Shown: positions 21,801-34,400 of the stretch, piece by piece
Position numbering within the stretch: the stretch's first letter is position 1
How the letters are laid out: the number at the start of each line of letters is the position of its first letter
Program-made: the position numbers and the translations under genes
Notes under the pieces: generated by a model
What the model was told of the DNA's origin: nothing
The model's input: the letters and a program-made list of their open reading frames with translations, nothing else
The model's database searches: none
Source: Amaranthus tricolor
Taxonomy: Eukaryota; Streptophyta; Magnoliopsida; Caryophyllales; Amaranthaceae
Direction of reading: 5' to 3'
Assembly: GCF_026212465.1 (NCBI RefSeq)
Contig: NC_080051.1
Coordinates: forward strand, 16,901,267-16,965,266
Length of the DNA: 64,000 nucleotides

Positions 21801-21950
21801 ATGATCGAACAAAGCATGTGGAGATAGACAAACATTTTATAAAGCAACCATTTGTACGATCCAAAGATCAACTAGCTGATATTCTCACAAAGGCAGTCAC
21901 AGTTGAAGCTTTTGAAGCTGCTTTGTGCAAGTTAGGTATCGGTGATCCGA
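18890..21950 (+). pseudogene. Copia polyprotein remnants (GAG-pre-integrase, integrase, RT, RNase H)
   Basis: Fragments in order: pre-integrase zinc region (MWMWHSRLGHPSLGYL, about 19147-19200); integrase core (IHSDVWGLAPE, FVDDCTRMSWVYFLKHKSEV, about 19315-19540); RT (VGCKWVFSIKYHADRNIERY, NAFLHGEIEEVYI, LYGLKQSPRAWF, about 20440-21220); RNase H (NADWVGDRDSRKSTTEYF, SSAEAEFRGIA, about 21500-21700). Several frames are broken by stops and shifts (for example at 20618 and 20723), and the RT catalytic motif reads YVDNM instead of YVDDM. The gag region (18.0-18.8 kb) is barely recognisable. The element is dead. Confidence 0.9.
21389..21480 (+). repeat. 46-bp tandem duplication in the copia RNase H region
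   Basis: GCAATAATGAGGA(T/C)ACTTAG through AGCAGAG occurs twice back to back (21389-21434 and 21435-21480) with one difference. The 46-bp length shifts the reading frame, adding one more break to this pseudogene. Confidence 0.95.
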
Positions 21951-21970
21951 CAACCTAACTTGAGGGGGAG

Positions 21971-22120
21971 CATAGGAATATATTATGCATATTTTTAGAG
22001 AATATTATGATTTGTAATTATTCCATAGAATATTTAGTTTCCTTATTTAGTCCTCTTAATCCTTGTATAGATAGGGCTATTATCGCTCTAGTTAATTAAT
22101 ACAAACCAAATATTCAAAAC
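21971..22120 (+). repeat. Truncated 3' LTR of the copia element
   Basis: Homologous to 17771-17931 of the 5' LTR (shared TTCCATAGAATATTT, GTTAATTAATACAAACCAA, TATTCAAAAC) and preceded by a polypurine tract. The terminal 50 bases expected from the 5' LTR are missing. Confidence 0.8.
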
Positions 22121-22486
22121 AGTTTATAGATGTAACTGCGTGAATATATTCCGGATGCTGCAACTATGAAAATTGACCGGGCAGTTTAGTAGACTTGATC
22201 CTGAAAGGCCTTGTTTTGGTTGGCGCCCAAAGCAAGGTGTTTCCTAAAAAAACAAACCAACATACTTTCGGTTGGAACCTTCATGAATGTCTTCTTACAT
22301 TTAGGTTCTTATTGGCCCTACCCATGTAAGAGTAATTGACATGCTTGATGAGTACAAACTTGGTTTTCGGTTTCATTCATCATGGGAAAGCAAAGGGTTG
22401 ACAAGGTAGTAAAAAATTAAATCTCTGCTAGACGACAATTACGTACTACAAAGTATTATCATACAGGCAAAATTTTACCTGAAGGT
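22121..22486. other. 3' flank / likely 3'UTR of the ORP gene
   Basis: Unique-looking sequence without an ORF between the truncated copia LTR and the ORP stop codon. Transcription of ORP runs leftward, so this region should hold its 3'UTR and polyadenylation site. Confidence 0.4.
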
Positions 22487-25400
22487 TCAAGCAGCAGAAA
22501 AATCATTGTACTGCCAAGGGTTAAACTCCTTGGTTTTGAACTCTTCGACCTCAACAATGTCCAAGCTATCTATTGCTGCCCGATGTTCAGTATATTTACC
22601 ATTGTATTGGTAAACCTCCATGTCACCCCACGGGGTAGTTGCAATCTCTTCGGTTAGATCGAACCATCTTGGAGAAAACTGGTCACCCTTGGCTTCTCGA
22701 TTTCTTTTTTCTGCTCTCTGCCTCTCCTCCAAACTGAAACAATAGCCCAAACAGTAGTCAATAACTTGACAGATTATTACAAATATAATTGTTTGCACAC
22801 AATTTGGGAAAAATTACCAAAAAAATAATACAACTTTTACTACCCTACAATAATACCAACTTTTGATTAACCATGAATAATACTAACTTAGGGGTATATT
22901 TCCCGAAAACATCCTTAATATGTTAAAAATCAAACTATAGCAGATTATATGACAAAAAAATTAGTTAATTAGCTAATAAACTAAAGTGGGTATTATTCTA
23001 GGAAAAAAAACCCCTAAGTTGATGTTATTCATGGTTAATCAAAAGTTGTATTATTGTAGGGAGATTAACGAAAGGTTGTATTATTCACCGTAAGTTTTCC
23101 CGCAATTTACTATTTCTTTGAATTGGTTGACTTTTTAAAAGGGGAAAAGCAAACCACCCCAACTCATTGTTTTATCATTGTTTTAACTAGTGCTGTATGC
23201 TATAAAATTCATGGCAACAAAACAACCTCTATCTCATATGTGCAGTAATGCCAGATTAAGAAAAAGGCAACAACAAGAGCATATTCTCATAACCGCTCTT
23301 AATCACATGCTCAGAGGATTCAAGACCACTAAAATGAATATTGTTTGAGGACAAAAAACATCTAGACTCATGACACTACCGCACTACCACCTCCTTGCAA
23401 GAAAAGGCAGTATACAACCAAAAGCATTACAGGATCAGTTTAGTACCAATGTTTATAGACGCATAGAATAATTTCCAGCCTACAAGCTACTATAAACGTA
23501 TAATGCAAAATTGTTCTACAAACAAAAAGTTTATCATAAAGAATCTCGTATTTACCGGTAAAGCCTAGCAAACTTGATTTCTCTCAGAGACTTAAGTTCC
23601 TAGACGAAAAAAACTCAACCATAAAGTAAAGGCTAATATCCTAATCGACACATAGAAAATGAATACACAATCTGCTGCTCCAAATAAACTTATGTCATAC
23701 TGTAGGATAAACTAATTGAAGCAAACACAGATAAAAGGAGGAAAAAAAAAAAAGAAGCATGTGAAATTGCACTCCCCCGTCCGCCTTCCCTACAATTAAA
23801 TAAAAACAAGAGGTTGCAGCAGCAGTAAGATTAAATTTCGGGAAAGACGGATTAATGAATGATCAATGAAGAGGGGAAATGAGAACTGGTGAGGTAGAGT
23901 TATCGACATCTCAAAATAGCAAGCGAGAAGCCCATATGGGAGTATTGGATGGAGTTTATAGCAGATTCACCACATAAGTGTCATCCATCAGCTGTTTGCA
24001 CTTTGGCCAATCATTTCATAGAGGTAACAGCTTATATTCACAGATATAACTACAGACAGAGGAGAAACCTGCTCTTTTCAGTACCAGACTTAGATAAATC
24101 ACCCATTTCAAGAGCATATCTATCAGGCCGTAAACGTGAATCTGAAGCCAGTAACTTCTTTGGTGCCGTGTCAAAACTGTTTATCTTATGTGCAAAGTAG
24201 GTATATTGAAATTTGTCATCTTTCGCGGTATCTGCCAGATGCCAGACCTGCAAAGTACACAATCAATCACCATTAGGTTGTGCAACTCCAAAGCAAATTC
24301 AGACGAGCACGAAGATGACTCCAAGACACCTATTTTATAGATATTAGGTAGTAAATCAGAGACTTTAAGGTTGTATACTTCAAGCAGAATGCAGAGTAGC
24401 AGATAAGCAACTAGTTAATCAAGATTGATAGAGCATAATTTACAAAACATTCAGCTAGAATGACTCAGTTGCATGCAATAAATGACAAAAATAAACTGAA
24501 CTAAAATATTCAAACGTTTAGGGACTTCAAAATGGAAACATTTACATTGCAAGTTGAATCAATAAGCTGGAAATTCAAATACCATACAGCATGAAGCTTT
24601 CAGAAGCTCACAGAATGTTAAATAAGCAAGTCATCAAGAAAGTAAAAGCAAAAATAGTAATTCTTAAACCTCTTTCAGTTCTGTGCCAGGCAAAGGTTCC
24701 CCTTCAGCATCACAGGGTTGATAACTCATTGACTCATTCCATTTACCGGTCATCAACAATTTAGGCTCCTCATTAGCATCGTATACATAACCATCCACCT
24801 CATATCTACCAGCCCTGCAAGGAAACACAAACCCAAACAACTAAGCAAAATATACAAGGATAGAAAGAAGAGCCACATTGAATGTTAGTGTAAAAGTATA
24901 AAAGGGAGGGGCAGAGGCCAAAACAATAATAAAAAAGGCAACTTGAAAAATTAGAAATACTTGCGCAAGGTAGGAACATATTACAAATATAATCCCAAAA
25001 ACATAAAACAGAAAGTCCAGGTAACACAAGTACACTGAAAGAGCAGCTACAGCCAGTTCCTAGGAATAACTAAATGTGTCAACTAAACTGGAAAAAAAGG
25101 AGCAAGTAACAAAAATACACTAAGAGAGTAAAGGACGAAACACCATCTAATGATTTGCTGATTACTACCAGACTAATCAAACGTTTTTGTACACAGTTTA
25201 ACAGAAATAAAGGTATGAGGCCAAATACAGCTTCTTTCTTATTATAAGGCGAAAGATGCATTGATCTTAAACCCTTCTCCAGCCTTCCCTTGGCATCATT
25301 CAAATAAAAGTATTGATTGCTATACATATAAAAACAGATACAAACGTCACAGAAAAACAATGATATCAGTATCCGAATCACCACTCATGAAATTAAAAGA

Positions 25401-28400
25401 TTCAGATATCAATACACACCCAAACCAACCACATGGCTGAAAATACAGCACAACTTTATCTCCTGTAGTTAAATTGGTTAGTATCATCTCTCCAGGTGAA
25501 TCCACCCATGTTCGACCAAAAATTAGGTTGTTCACTTTAGTAGGTGGCGGAACCAAATCCAGCACTACACCGCTTCTTTTAAGAGTGACGCGTGTCCTGC
25601 ATCCAAAAAACCATACGAAAACATGATATACAAATGGAACTAGAAGAAAAAAGCGGTAAAAGGCAAAGACATTTCAGTTATGAACTTCACCACTAAACGC
25701 TATTTATTACTATACTAATTCCCATGAAAATAAATCAGTCATGAACCAAGATACATGTATAAAATTAATCAAGAAATAAATTTGATGTGGGAGCATCACT
25801 TTTCATGTATATATTCTGAAAAACTTTGGGATGTTGGTTTTAGTAATGTATCAACCTCAATTATGAAAACCATGCCACAGGCAAGCGAACTGCCTAGGCG
25901 AGAAGCTACAGAGGTACTGGAGAAGTCTCTTTTTGACTCACCAAGCACAGCGACCTTACAAGAGAGCTTAGGTAAAAACTTCATGCAGATCTGAAACATA
26001 GTGTGGGTTTCTTAATGGATGTTTGACTTTTAAGCTCTCTCAACCTCACCCAAACTTCATCTAACCTCCTCCATACCCACCGGCAACCACCTCTTTATTT
26101 TGGCCAAAGCATACTATCCTATTCAGCATATCTACATTCCTACCTCAAACCCCCAATATTCTCAATCTTAAACTCCACAAATTGACTCCCATCCCTAACC
26201 CAGTGTTTAAAAGGCTCATAACAATTGGCACAGTGAGGCATGCAAAGACTAAATGTGAGGAGGAATTCCTAGATTAAAGCTTGAACAGCAGCATCCTAAA
26301 TCCAAGCCACAATTTGAGAAAAATAAACTCATATGACATGACTAAATGCAAACTTACAAAGGAACAGGTCAATGAGACATATTAGTCTCAAACAAAAAAA
26401 GATAACTAGAGGGGTCCGGTGATTAATTTTAACAACACTTGGCTGAAAACATTGTTTTCAATAGAGGCTAGAAATAAAGTATAGAGCCTCCAATCACCAA
26501 AGATTAATTTGGAAAAGATGACATGGCTTTTGCAGATGAAATATGGTCCAAAGAGGCAATGCCAACATAAATTCAATTAGAATGACGAAAGAGATGTCAA
26601 GATAATACTTCTAAATCTCAAAAGTTAACAAAACTTCCCTAGAATCTTTCAAATGATTAATAATGTCAAGAGGTTTCAATTGGTTATTTCAATATTAAAA
26701 AATGTATATTAGAAGAAAAAGAAATACCTAAGTCTTTGCTAAAGAAACAAAAAAAATATCTAGAAAGGTGATTTCATCAAGCACAGCGCCACGCCAGTTA
26801 AGAATATCCAATAAACCAAGGAATCTAAGAAAATCAGTGACAAGGTATCACTGGAATGATAGCTTTGAACTCAACACAATCAAGTAAATAGGTGAACTTG
26901 ACCCAAAAATAGGATATGCAATGGAAATGCAAACACCTCACTCTGAGTTTTGAGGGTGTGATAAAAGAGATTTGAAATCTGAGAAGCATAACAAAACAGA
27001 GATAATTTAATACTTGAAGCTAACTGAAGCTAAAATTAAGGCCCCTAAAGTGGAATTTGTCAAAGAAACACCGAGGTGGTTGATAGCAACATCTTCCGAC
27101 TATCATCATTTAAAAGGTGATGATGACAAGGCTAAAAAGAAAATGCACAAGTGCAGTGGCTACTGGCTACAGAGTACAGACACTTTTTCAGCCATATTCC
27201 AAAAACAAGATTATAGCATTTAAAGAGATAGTAGGCAATTAAACAAATGCGTAGGACAAGTGATTGAACATTTGAACCTATAGAAAATGTTGGCAAAATG
27301 AAGTTTAGAACGTAAGTGCAGAGGGTTTTAAACTTGGGACTACTTGGGAGCACATGAAAATGATGCTTACCGCTTTGAAAGATGAGAAAAATAAGAAAAT
27401 TTTCAATCGAAATGTAAGTTAATGATGCATACAGTAATCAGGAGAGCTTTCCTACAATACAAACATCTTTAAAAAGAGAGAAGATGGAGCAAAAACTTTC
27501 AAGCAAGCTCTACAACTTAAGCTATCCTATAACAGAGTTAAATACTAATGTCACATCTACTAGACTACAACCCTTGTCAACATACTTGGCGCCTCCTTAG
27601 TTAATTACTCAAGCCGTAAATGCTTAAATCGACAAAAAATACAATGAAGACATATAACTAGCAATTCTCTTTTAGTATAAATATATTAACAGCTTGAAAA
27701 TGTTTAGCCTAAAAAACACATAGAAATTAAAAAACTTAGCAATATGTAAAAATTGTTTTCTATTTGGACTCAAAAGTAAAACATGTGCTACTCTCATCTT
27801 CTCTACACTCAGATACAAACATATATCAATCAGATCCAGAAGCACATTGAGCAAATTTAATTATTGCTACAAATTTTGCAAAGCAAATATCAAAATCATA
27901 TGCTTGTGATAAGGAAAAACCAGTAAGGGAGCAAGAAAATTTATACCTTGTAATTTGATTGGTATCACAACACATTCTTGGAAGATCTTTCCCTGCCCCC
28001 TACCAACTCCTCCCCGAAACAAAACTCAACATCTTAACAATATTGAGCAATGAGAATTAAATTGATCTCCTTATGAGCGGTATGCTTCCCTATAAACTCG
28101 CTATATGTCCATTCAATGATGTCATCAAAGCGTTGTGATGAAGTGAAAGGCTAATTTGTAGAGGTAATGGTCAACAATATTACCTAGGCTTTTTTATGGC
28201 ATTGTAATTCCAGAGAAATACTTTTGACGAATATCATCAACCATCATTTTCCCTTTCCACATCTAGAGCCTTCGGATGAGCACCATCGTTCAGACTTGAA
28301 CGTATAACAATACCATGTAATGGGAAAGGAATGAATGAACAACCTACCCGAATAAAAGCACTGCCTATCTAGAAGTATTTTCATATTATTAGATTGCTAC

Positions 28401-31400
28401 CTCCACATACCTTGTGACCAGGAAAGGCATCCTTGACAAAGAAAATAAGAATGCAAGTAAAGTGAAAAAGGAAAAATATTGAAGCTTAAAGGAAATCGGA
28501 ATACAAAGTAGGAAAACTTGTTTAGTTGTATCTTATAAGAAAGGTTCCTCTAAGCATAATAGAATAGTCATAGCCTCATAGGTTAACTTGGCTTATATAC
28601 ATTTTCACCATGTTCAAATATCTCAATTTGATTAGGGCCAATGGTCAATTTGAAATAGTTAAGTATGTTGGTGAAAAGCATACAAGTCAAGTAGTATGAT
28701 AACTATTGCGGTCGTGCGGAATCTATCCTTTTCACAATTGTGACGAGAGAGCGCAGTTGAGCTCAATTCCTCTTCAAGAGGAACATTTATCATGGAAGTG
28801 TCTACCTTAGGTGGAACCATTGTTACTAGGATCGAGGTACGATCTCGGTCGTGGAACAGGATCGGGGTCGCAATTCACTAGTGTTAGAAATTTGAGGTGG
28901 GAACGAAACGATTTTGGTTTGATTTTTTAGGTTCGCGAAATGATTTATTCTGGATCGAGGTACAATTTTGGGTCGATTACTTTAAATGAAGTACTTTCTA
29001 CCTTAAAAGTAAGATAATTTACAAGTGAAAAAATAAGAAAAGAAAAAAAAGAAAAAGAAAAGGATAGACCATAACTCTCGTTTAGTTTCATTCCCAAAGA
29101 CTAAGTTTTAATATGTTGGTTTAGAAATGGGCTTTAAACTTTAGTAGCCCAAAGGCCCAAACCTAACACTAATTATATCAAAACAAAAGAAAAAAACCCT
29201 AAGAAACTAAATGGATGGCGGTTGAACTGAAAAGGTTCATCTTCAACAACGAAATTCACAATTTCTCCATTGATGTCGAGTTCAATGCCCATTAATGGCA
29301 ATTTTTTCTTTTCTTTTTTTCAATTTTTGATAGCATTTTAAGGCTGAGATTGGATCGACTAACATGACGAACCAGATCACGTCCCCGAGCGATCCAAATC
29401 GCAAATGACCCGAAATTGGGATCGAACAATCTGGATCAGCGTACGCCTGCCAAGCCTTCGATCCAGGCTACAGTGAGTGGAACTCAAGCCTTGGATCCAG
29501 AATTATACTTTCTTGATTGTTCAAGCCTTTGAAAAGGTTAAAACTCCTATACTTGACAACCACTTTCTCAAACATATATCGTTGAATTAATCTCCTTAGA
29601 GGTTTACCTTAATGATAAATTTTTTGTCAATCTCATAAGCCTCTATCTAAACATACAATGAAATAAAAAGATGTGTTATCTCAAACTCTCCAATTTTCTC
29701 ATATTGGCACCTCGATGTTGACTCATCACATCAGGTATTGACGAAGGTCCCAAGAGTTTGCTTATTAGATTTCAGATTGTTCAGTGATTAGCAAATTAAG
29801 TTAAAATAAAGAAAAGATTCTTCCTATGCCCTGAGAGTTTTTTATCTGAAAAATTGTTGGCGCTTCTTCTCAGATAACCTTGTATGATTCTCATTCATAT
29901 TGCCTTTTTTCTAGCAGCAATTACAAATTATAGTCTTCAAAATTTTTCTTAAAACCTAGTATATTAATGTGGGACACACACAAAAAGGACTTGGAAGAGA
30001 ATACACCATCTACATAAAGGTTGCATGACAAGAAAAAATAAACATATATCCTCTAAGAAACCAATAAGCACACCAAATAGACAACATCTTTACCTTCCAA
30101 CAGGATAGACATCGAGGGAGTTCCCTAAGAATTTTGTCTTCAGCTTGGATGTCACATCATATGTAAAATGCTCATTTTCACAATGCCCAGCACTCATAGG
30201 AGGATGATGGCTCACCTAAATTGTAACAAAAAGTGTAAAATAAGCAATACCAGATTTAAAAATAGCAACATCCTAAAAGATGTCTGAGGTCAAACACACA
30301 TGAATTTGCCCCACAATTAGACAGAGAATTAATTCAAACGTCATTGCTTTGATAGAATATATACAAGCATGTGTTCATTGAAATACATTAGAAGACATAC
30401 ACACCTGCTCTGAAAGAAAAGTAATTCCATTATGATTCACCATTTCATAAGTTTCACCAAGAATAGGATTAAAAGGCTTCCATGTGCGCTGAAATGCATA
30501 ATATACAGATATTGCCCAAGATGCTGCAAACAAAATATCAAAACTTTTCACAAAAAATGATATAAAAGTAAGCCTAAGTTGTTTTAAGATTTAAGAAAGC
30601 CTCTTTACCCGCATAAACCAATCGCAAATAAGGATCTTCGCATTCATTAGCCTGATCCAACAGGTGGCAGTACTCCATTAACTGCCACAACATATACCGT
30701 ATTTTAGTGTCAATGAAATCAAAAGAAGCGTTAAGCACAGAGCACCACTGCCCAATTCTCAATGAGAAACAAGAGATCAACAAAACAAACCTCAGCCATT
30801 TTCTGCAACATAGTCATAGGCTCAAAGATTATGACTGGAAGTGTCACCATTGATGTTACATCAGATCCAATATACTTATGCATCATTTTCCAGTAACTAT
30901 CTCTCTCCTGTAAGCATCGCAAGTTGACAAAATAAGATTAACATTAGCTGCATTGTGAAAAATGAGAAACAGCCCCAAGGTATAAATATTTTCTCAGCAC
31001 AAACTCCGATAACTCTTCAAGGTTCAGCACACTAGCATTGTCTATGAAGAATGCCATCTTTAATCAAGGCGTTATTCTTTGATAATTTAATAAAGGACAA
31101 CATTGACTATGGCGAGACAACAACTAAAGCACCCAACCTTTACCCCGTCAAGAAACAATTTGAAGCCCTGAAGAAGTCTTCCTGTAGTACTTGACAAAAG
31201 ACCTACAATACATACTAAAAGTAGCTTGCTAGAAGACAAGAGACAATCTCAGATTCTCAGGAGTAAACATCCCTCTCCTTTTTAGTTGCTAAATTTTTAC
31301 TTTGTTACTATGTAGATACTCTAATTTGTGTATCGTTCATTGGTGATTTGTTATTCTGGAACAATATGTGGAATCTTGTAAGATTCGCTTTGTTGTATAA

Positions 31401-34400
31401 TTTTAAATTATTTAGTAATTATATTTTTTATATATCAATTAATGGTTGAAATTATGTTTAAACATTGCCAAGGATAAAATGAAAAATTTTGGAGCTGAAA
31501 AACTGAGGAAGAAAATGACAATGAAAGGAAAGAGAGGATAACAGGTGAGGTAAAACGTTAAACCTAAAGTATAAATGATAGCCAAACCATAATATACAAC
31601 CCGATAAAATAAAAGAAAGCATCAGCTACTTAATGGCCACCAACAATGATAGTTATACTAATAACCACTCAACAATTTAAGTATAAGGGGAACCCTGGGA
31701 GGCAAAAACCTCAAAAGCCTTCTAAATCACACCCACTCAAGCTAGGCACGACTCAAAGCACGCAGAGCCACACGCTACCCTTGTGAGAGAAAGGCTTAGA
31801 AGCCATACCCCTTGCAAGGGCACCCAAAAAGCCAAAACCTCTATTACAACCACCAAGTAAAGACTAATCAAAGCAATACGAGGAGCAAGGAGATGCAAGC
31901 TATAATAAATCCCACAAGCTTACTCTTCACAAAAATACAACACAAATGATGAAACAAAGGAGAATGCCAGCCTAGAGCCTATTGCAGCAGCCTAACGAAA
32001 CAGTGTCTCGGCAGACACCAGAAGCACAGCAGAACTAGATGACCACAAACATAGCAGCAACACAGTCAAAAGGTACACAGTCCCTGAATCCTAGCACAAC
32101 GTCTGTTAACAAACCAGCCCGCTGCACGAGAAAAGAACAGCCAACGCCTGAAATTAGGAGCACATCCAAAACATACCTACAATACAGCCCAGGTGCACCA
32201 ACTAGCAGCATCAGAGGAGATGATGTTCCAGACCCTCAGGAAGACAACAGCTAGAGGCTAAAGCTTGAACATACAAAAGTACCAGCAAACACACAGCACC
32301 AACACCAGGCTAGAGCTAGCCCAGCAGACGAGACCAGACATCCAACCCAAACAGTACAGTAGCAGAAACCTAACAGCACTATGGTCCCCTACTACCCACC
32401 ACCTTGCACTGTTGTGCAGTAGCAAATGCTATGTTAAGGGGGGCCATCCCTCCTCGGAGAAATCGGAGTCATCCAAGTCGTCGTCCTCAACCCGGAATGG
32501 ATTTTTGCAATTGTAGTTGAATAGCGAGGTAACAAAAGAGCCTTCACAAGCCGCTTCGAAGGAGCGAGTTTGGGACTTCTATTGGCTACAGGCATACAAC
32601 TCTTCCCGCTTTTTGACATAAGCAGCAGTATCGAGCTAGTGGCTTTACATAATTGTTGTTTTGGCACCCAAATTGTCCTCATCTTTGGTGGATTTATTTC
32701 CGGAGCTTTTTTTGTCCCACAACACTGACCCAACATTAGGCTTTTATAGAAAAATCTTGGCACCCATTAAAAGAAGATTTTATGTTCAAATTCATTGCCA
32801 CTGATATCCCCTACAATAATACATTTTGGAAGATCTTTAGTCACATCTACCTCCACAGGTATTCGAGCATAAGAAGCTCTCAATTGAGAGCTCGTGCATT
32901 CATCTCCATACATGCGAAGTCCTAAAACACTCCCAATTCAGCCAAAAGATCCCTCCCCCCAACAATTGAGTGGGAGGTTCGACAATTTAACCCACAATGG
33001 AATACATCTTAGAATTTTCTTCCTGCAATCAAACCCTTCAATCCATTTTCTAACCATAACATGTCTAGACCCCATTGTTGCTTCGAGAGAATTCAATATA
33101 GTTTGATATCTTCTTTAAAGGCACATTTCACAATGTAGAAAGCATCCCAATAAAGCTAAAAGAAATGTTTAATGAAAGGATCAAGGAAATAAGCGAGGAT
33201 CATTATCAAAGCAGTGCTACCATATGAATCAGTATGTCTGGCTTTTAGAAAGGATCATAATAGAATGATGGAAGTAGCGGAAATGTGAATGTTTCGATGG
33301 ATGAGGGGGCGTACTTTGAAGGTTAGAAGTTGAATCAAAGATATAAGAAAGAATTTAAAAATTGCAAATATTGAAGAAAAAGGTGAAAGAGAATTGTTTA
33401 AGATGGTTTAAACATGTACAAAGATAGGGTATAAGCGAACCGATAAGGAAGATAGAAAGTAAGAGATAGGGAGACTAAAGAGGGCGAGGAAAATCAAAGA
33501 TGACTTAAAGGGCTGGATTGGAAAGGATGTAAAGGATCTAGACTTACAGATTGAGATGGTTAAAAGTCAAAATTTCTGCATAGAAGAAGAATTTACGTGA
33601 ACGACCATTAAAACTAATATATGGTTTATGTAGTCGATCTCAATCTTTAGGGACAAAAGCTTGATGTTGTTGTTTCCACTAAGTAGTTGTTTGTTATATG
33701 AGGTAAAATGGAAAGGAAATAGAATCAGAAAAGAGGGGGTAATGTACAATGTAAACGTTACTTTCCCTACTTGTTTGGTTTTACCTAAGTAACAAAATCA
33801 ATACTTATAGCTCAACAATCAAACTTTTGTTGTTCTTAGGGCTTCTTTCAGCCATTATTCTCTTTCTTCTCAAAACCAACATCTCTTATCTACTCTTATA
33901 TCTAGCATATTCCTTTATTTCCTCTTTCCTAAAATTTAATTACCACAAAAAACTTGTTTGATATATCAATTGCCATTGAAACTCCATACCAATTATTGTT
34001 TTCATCAAGAAGAAAATCTATTCTTTATCCCAAATTATTCGGATCTTTCCAAATTCTCTATCCTCTTCAACAAGAAAAGAAAACATATGATAGAGGTTAA
34101 ATTACAAACCTTACATTATTTTAGGTTTATTTAGGGCTTTAACTTTTGAAATTGTGGTTTTTAATTTTACAATCTCTTCGTATTAATTGCAGTGATTGGT
34201 CGATTGTGCTGGTTGGTGCATGTTGTGGTGGTGATCGGTTATACAAGTTTGGCGGTGGTTGGCTTGTGGGATAAGGACGGATTATTAGGCTTCGTGCGAG
34301 AAAGAAGGTGAAAAAGGTTACAACAGAGCTGAAAGAAATATACAAACACATGTTTTCATGAATTTGTTTCCGGTAATATCTGTTTGGTAACATTGTAACG

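Larger units (their letters stand above)
17771..22120 (+). mobile_element. Degenerate Ty1-copia LTR retrotransposon
   Basis: The 5' LTR is about 17771-17982 and the related 3' copy about 21971-22120. A TGGTATCAGAGC primer-binding site (17983-17994, initiator tRNA-Met type) follows the 5' LTR, and a polypurine tract (TTGAGGGGGAGCA) precedes the 3' copy. The interior holds integrase, reverse-transcriptase and RNase H remnants on the + strand. The 3' LTR stops about 50 bases short of the 5' LTR sequence, so the element is end-truncated. It lies about 370 bp beyond the 3' end of the ORP gene. Confidence 0.9.

Noticed and set aside
23949..24200. 83-aa + strand ORF
   Set aside because: Antisense of ORP exon 9, which has a highly conserved - strand frame.
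25755..25999. Overlapping ORFs of about 70-80 aa on both strands in ORP intron 6
   Set aside because: No domain, no splice context, and located in intron sequence; considered chance.
32039..32516. Two + strand ORFs of 71 and 83 aa in ORP intron 2
   Set aside because: They lie opposite the L1-like ORF1 remnant and are explained by its GC-richer composition.
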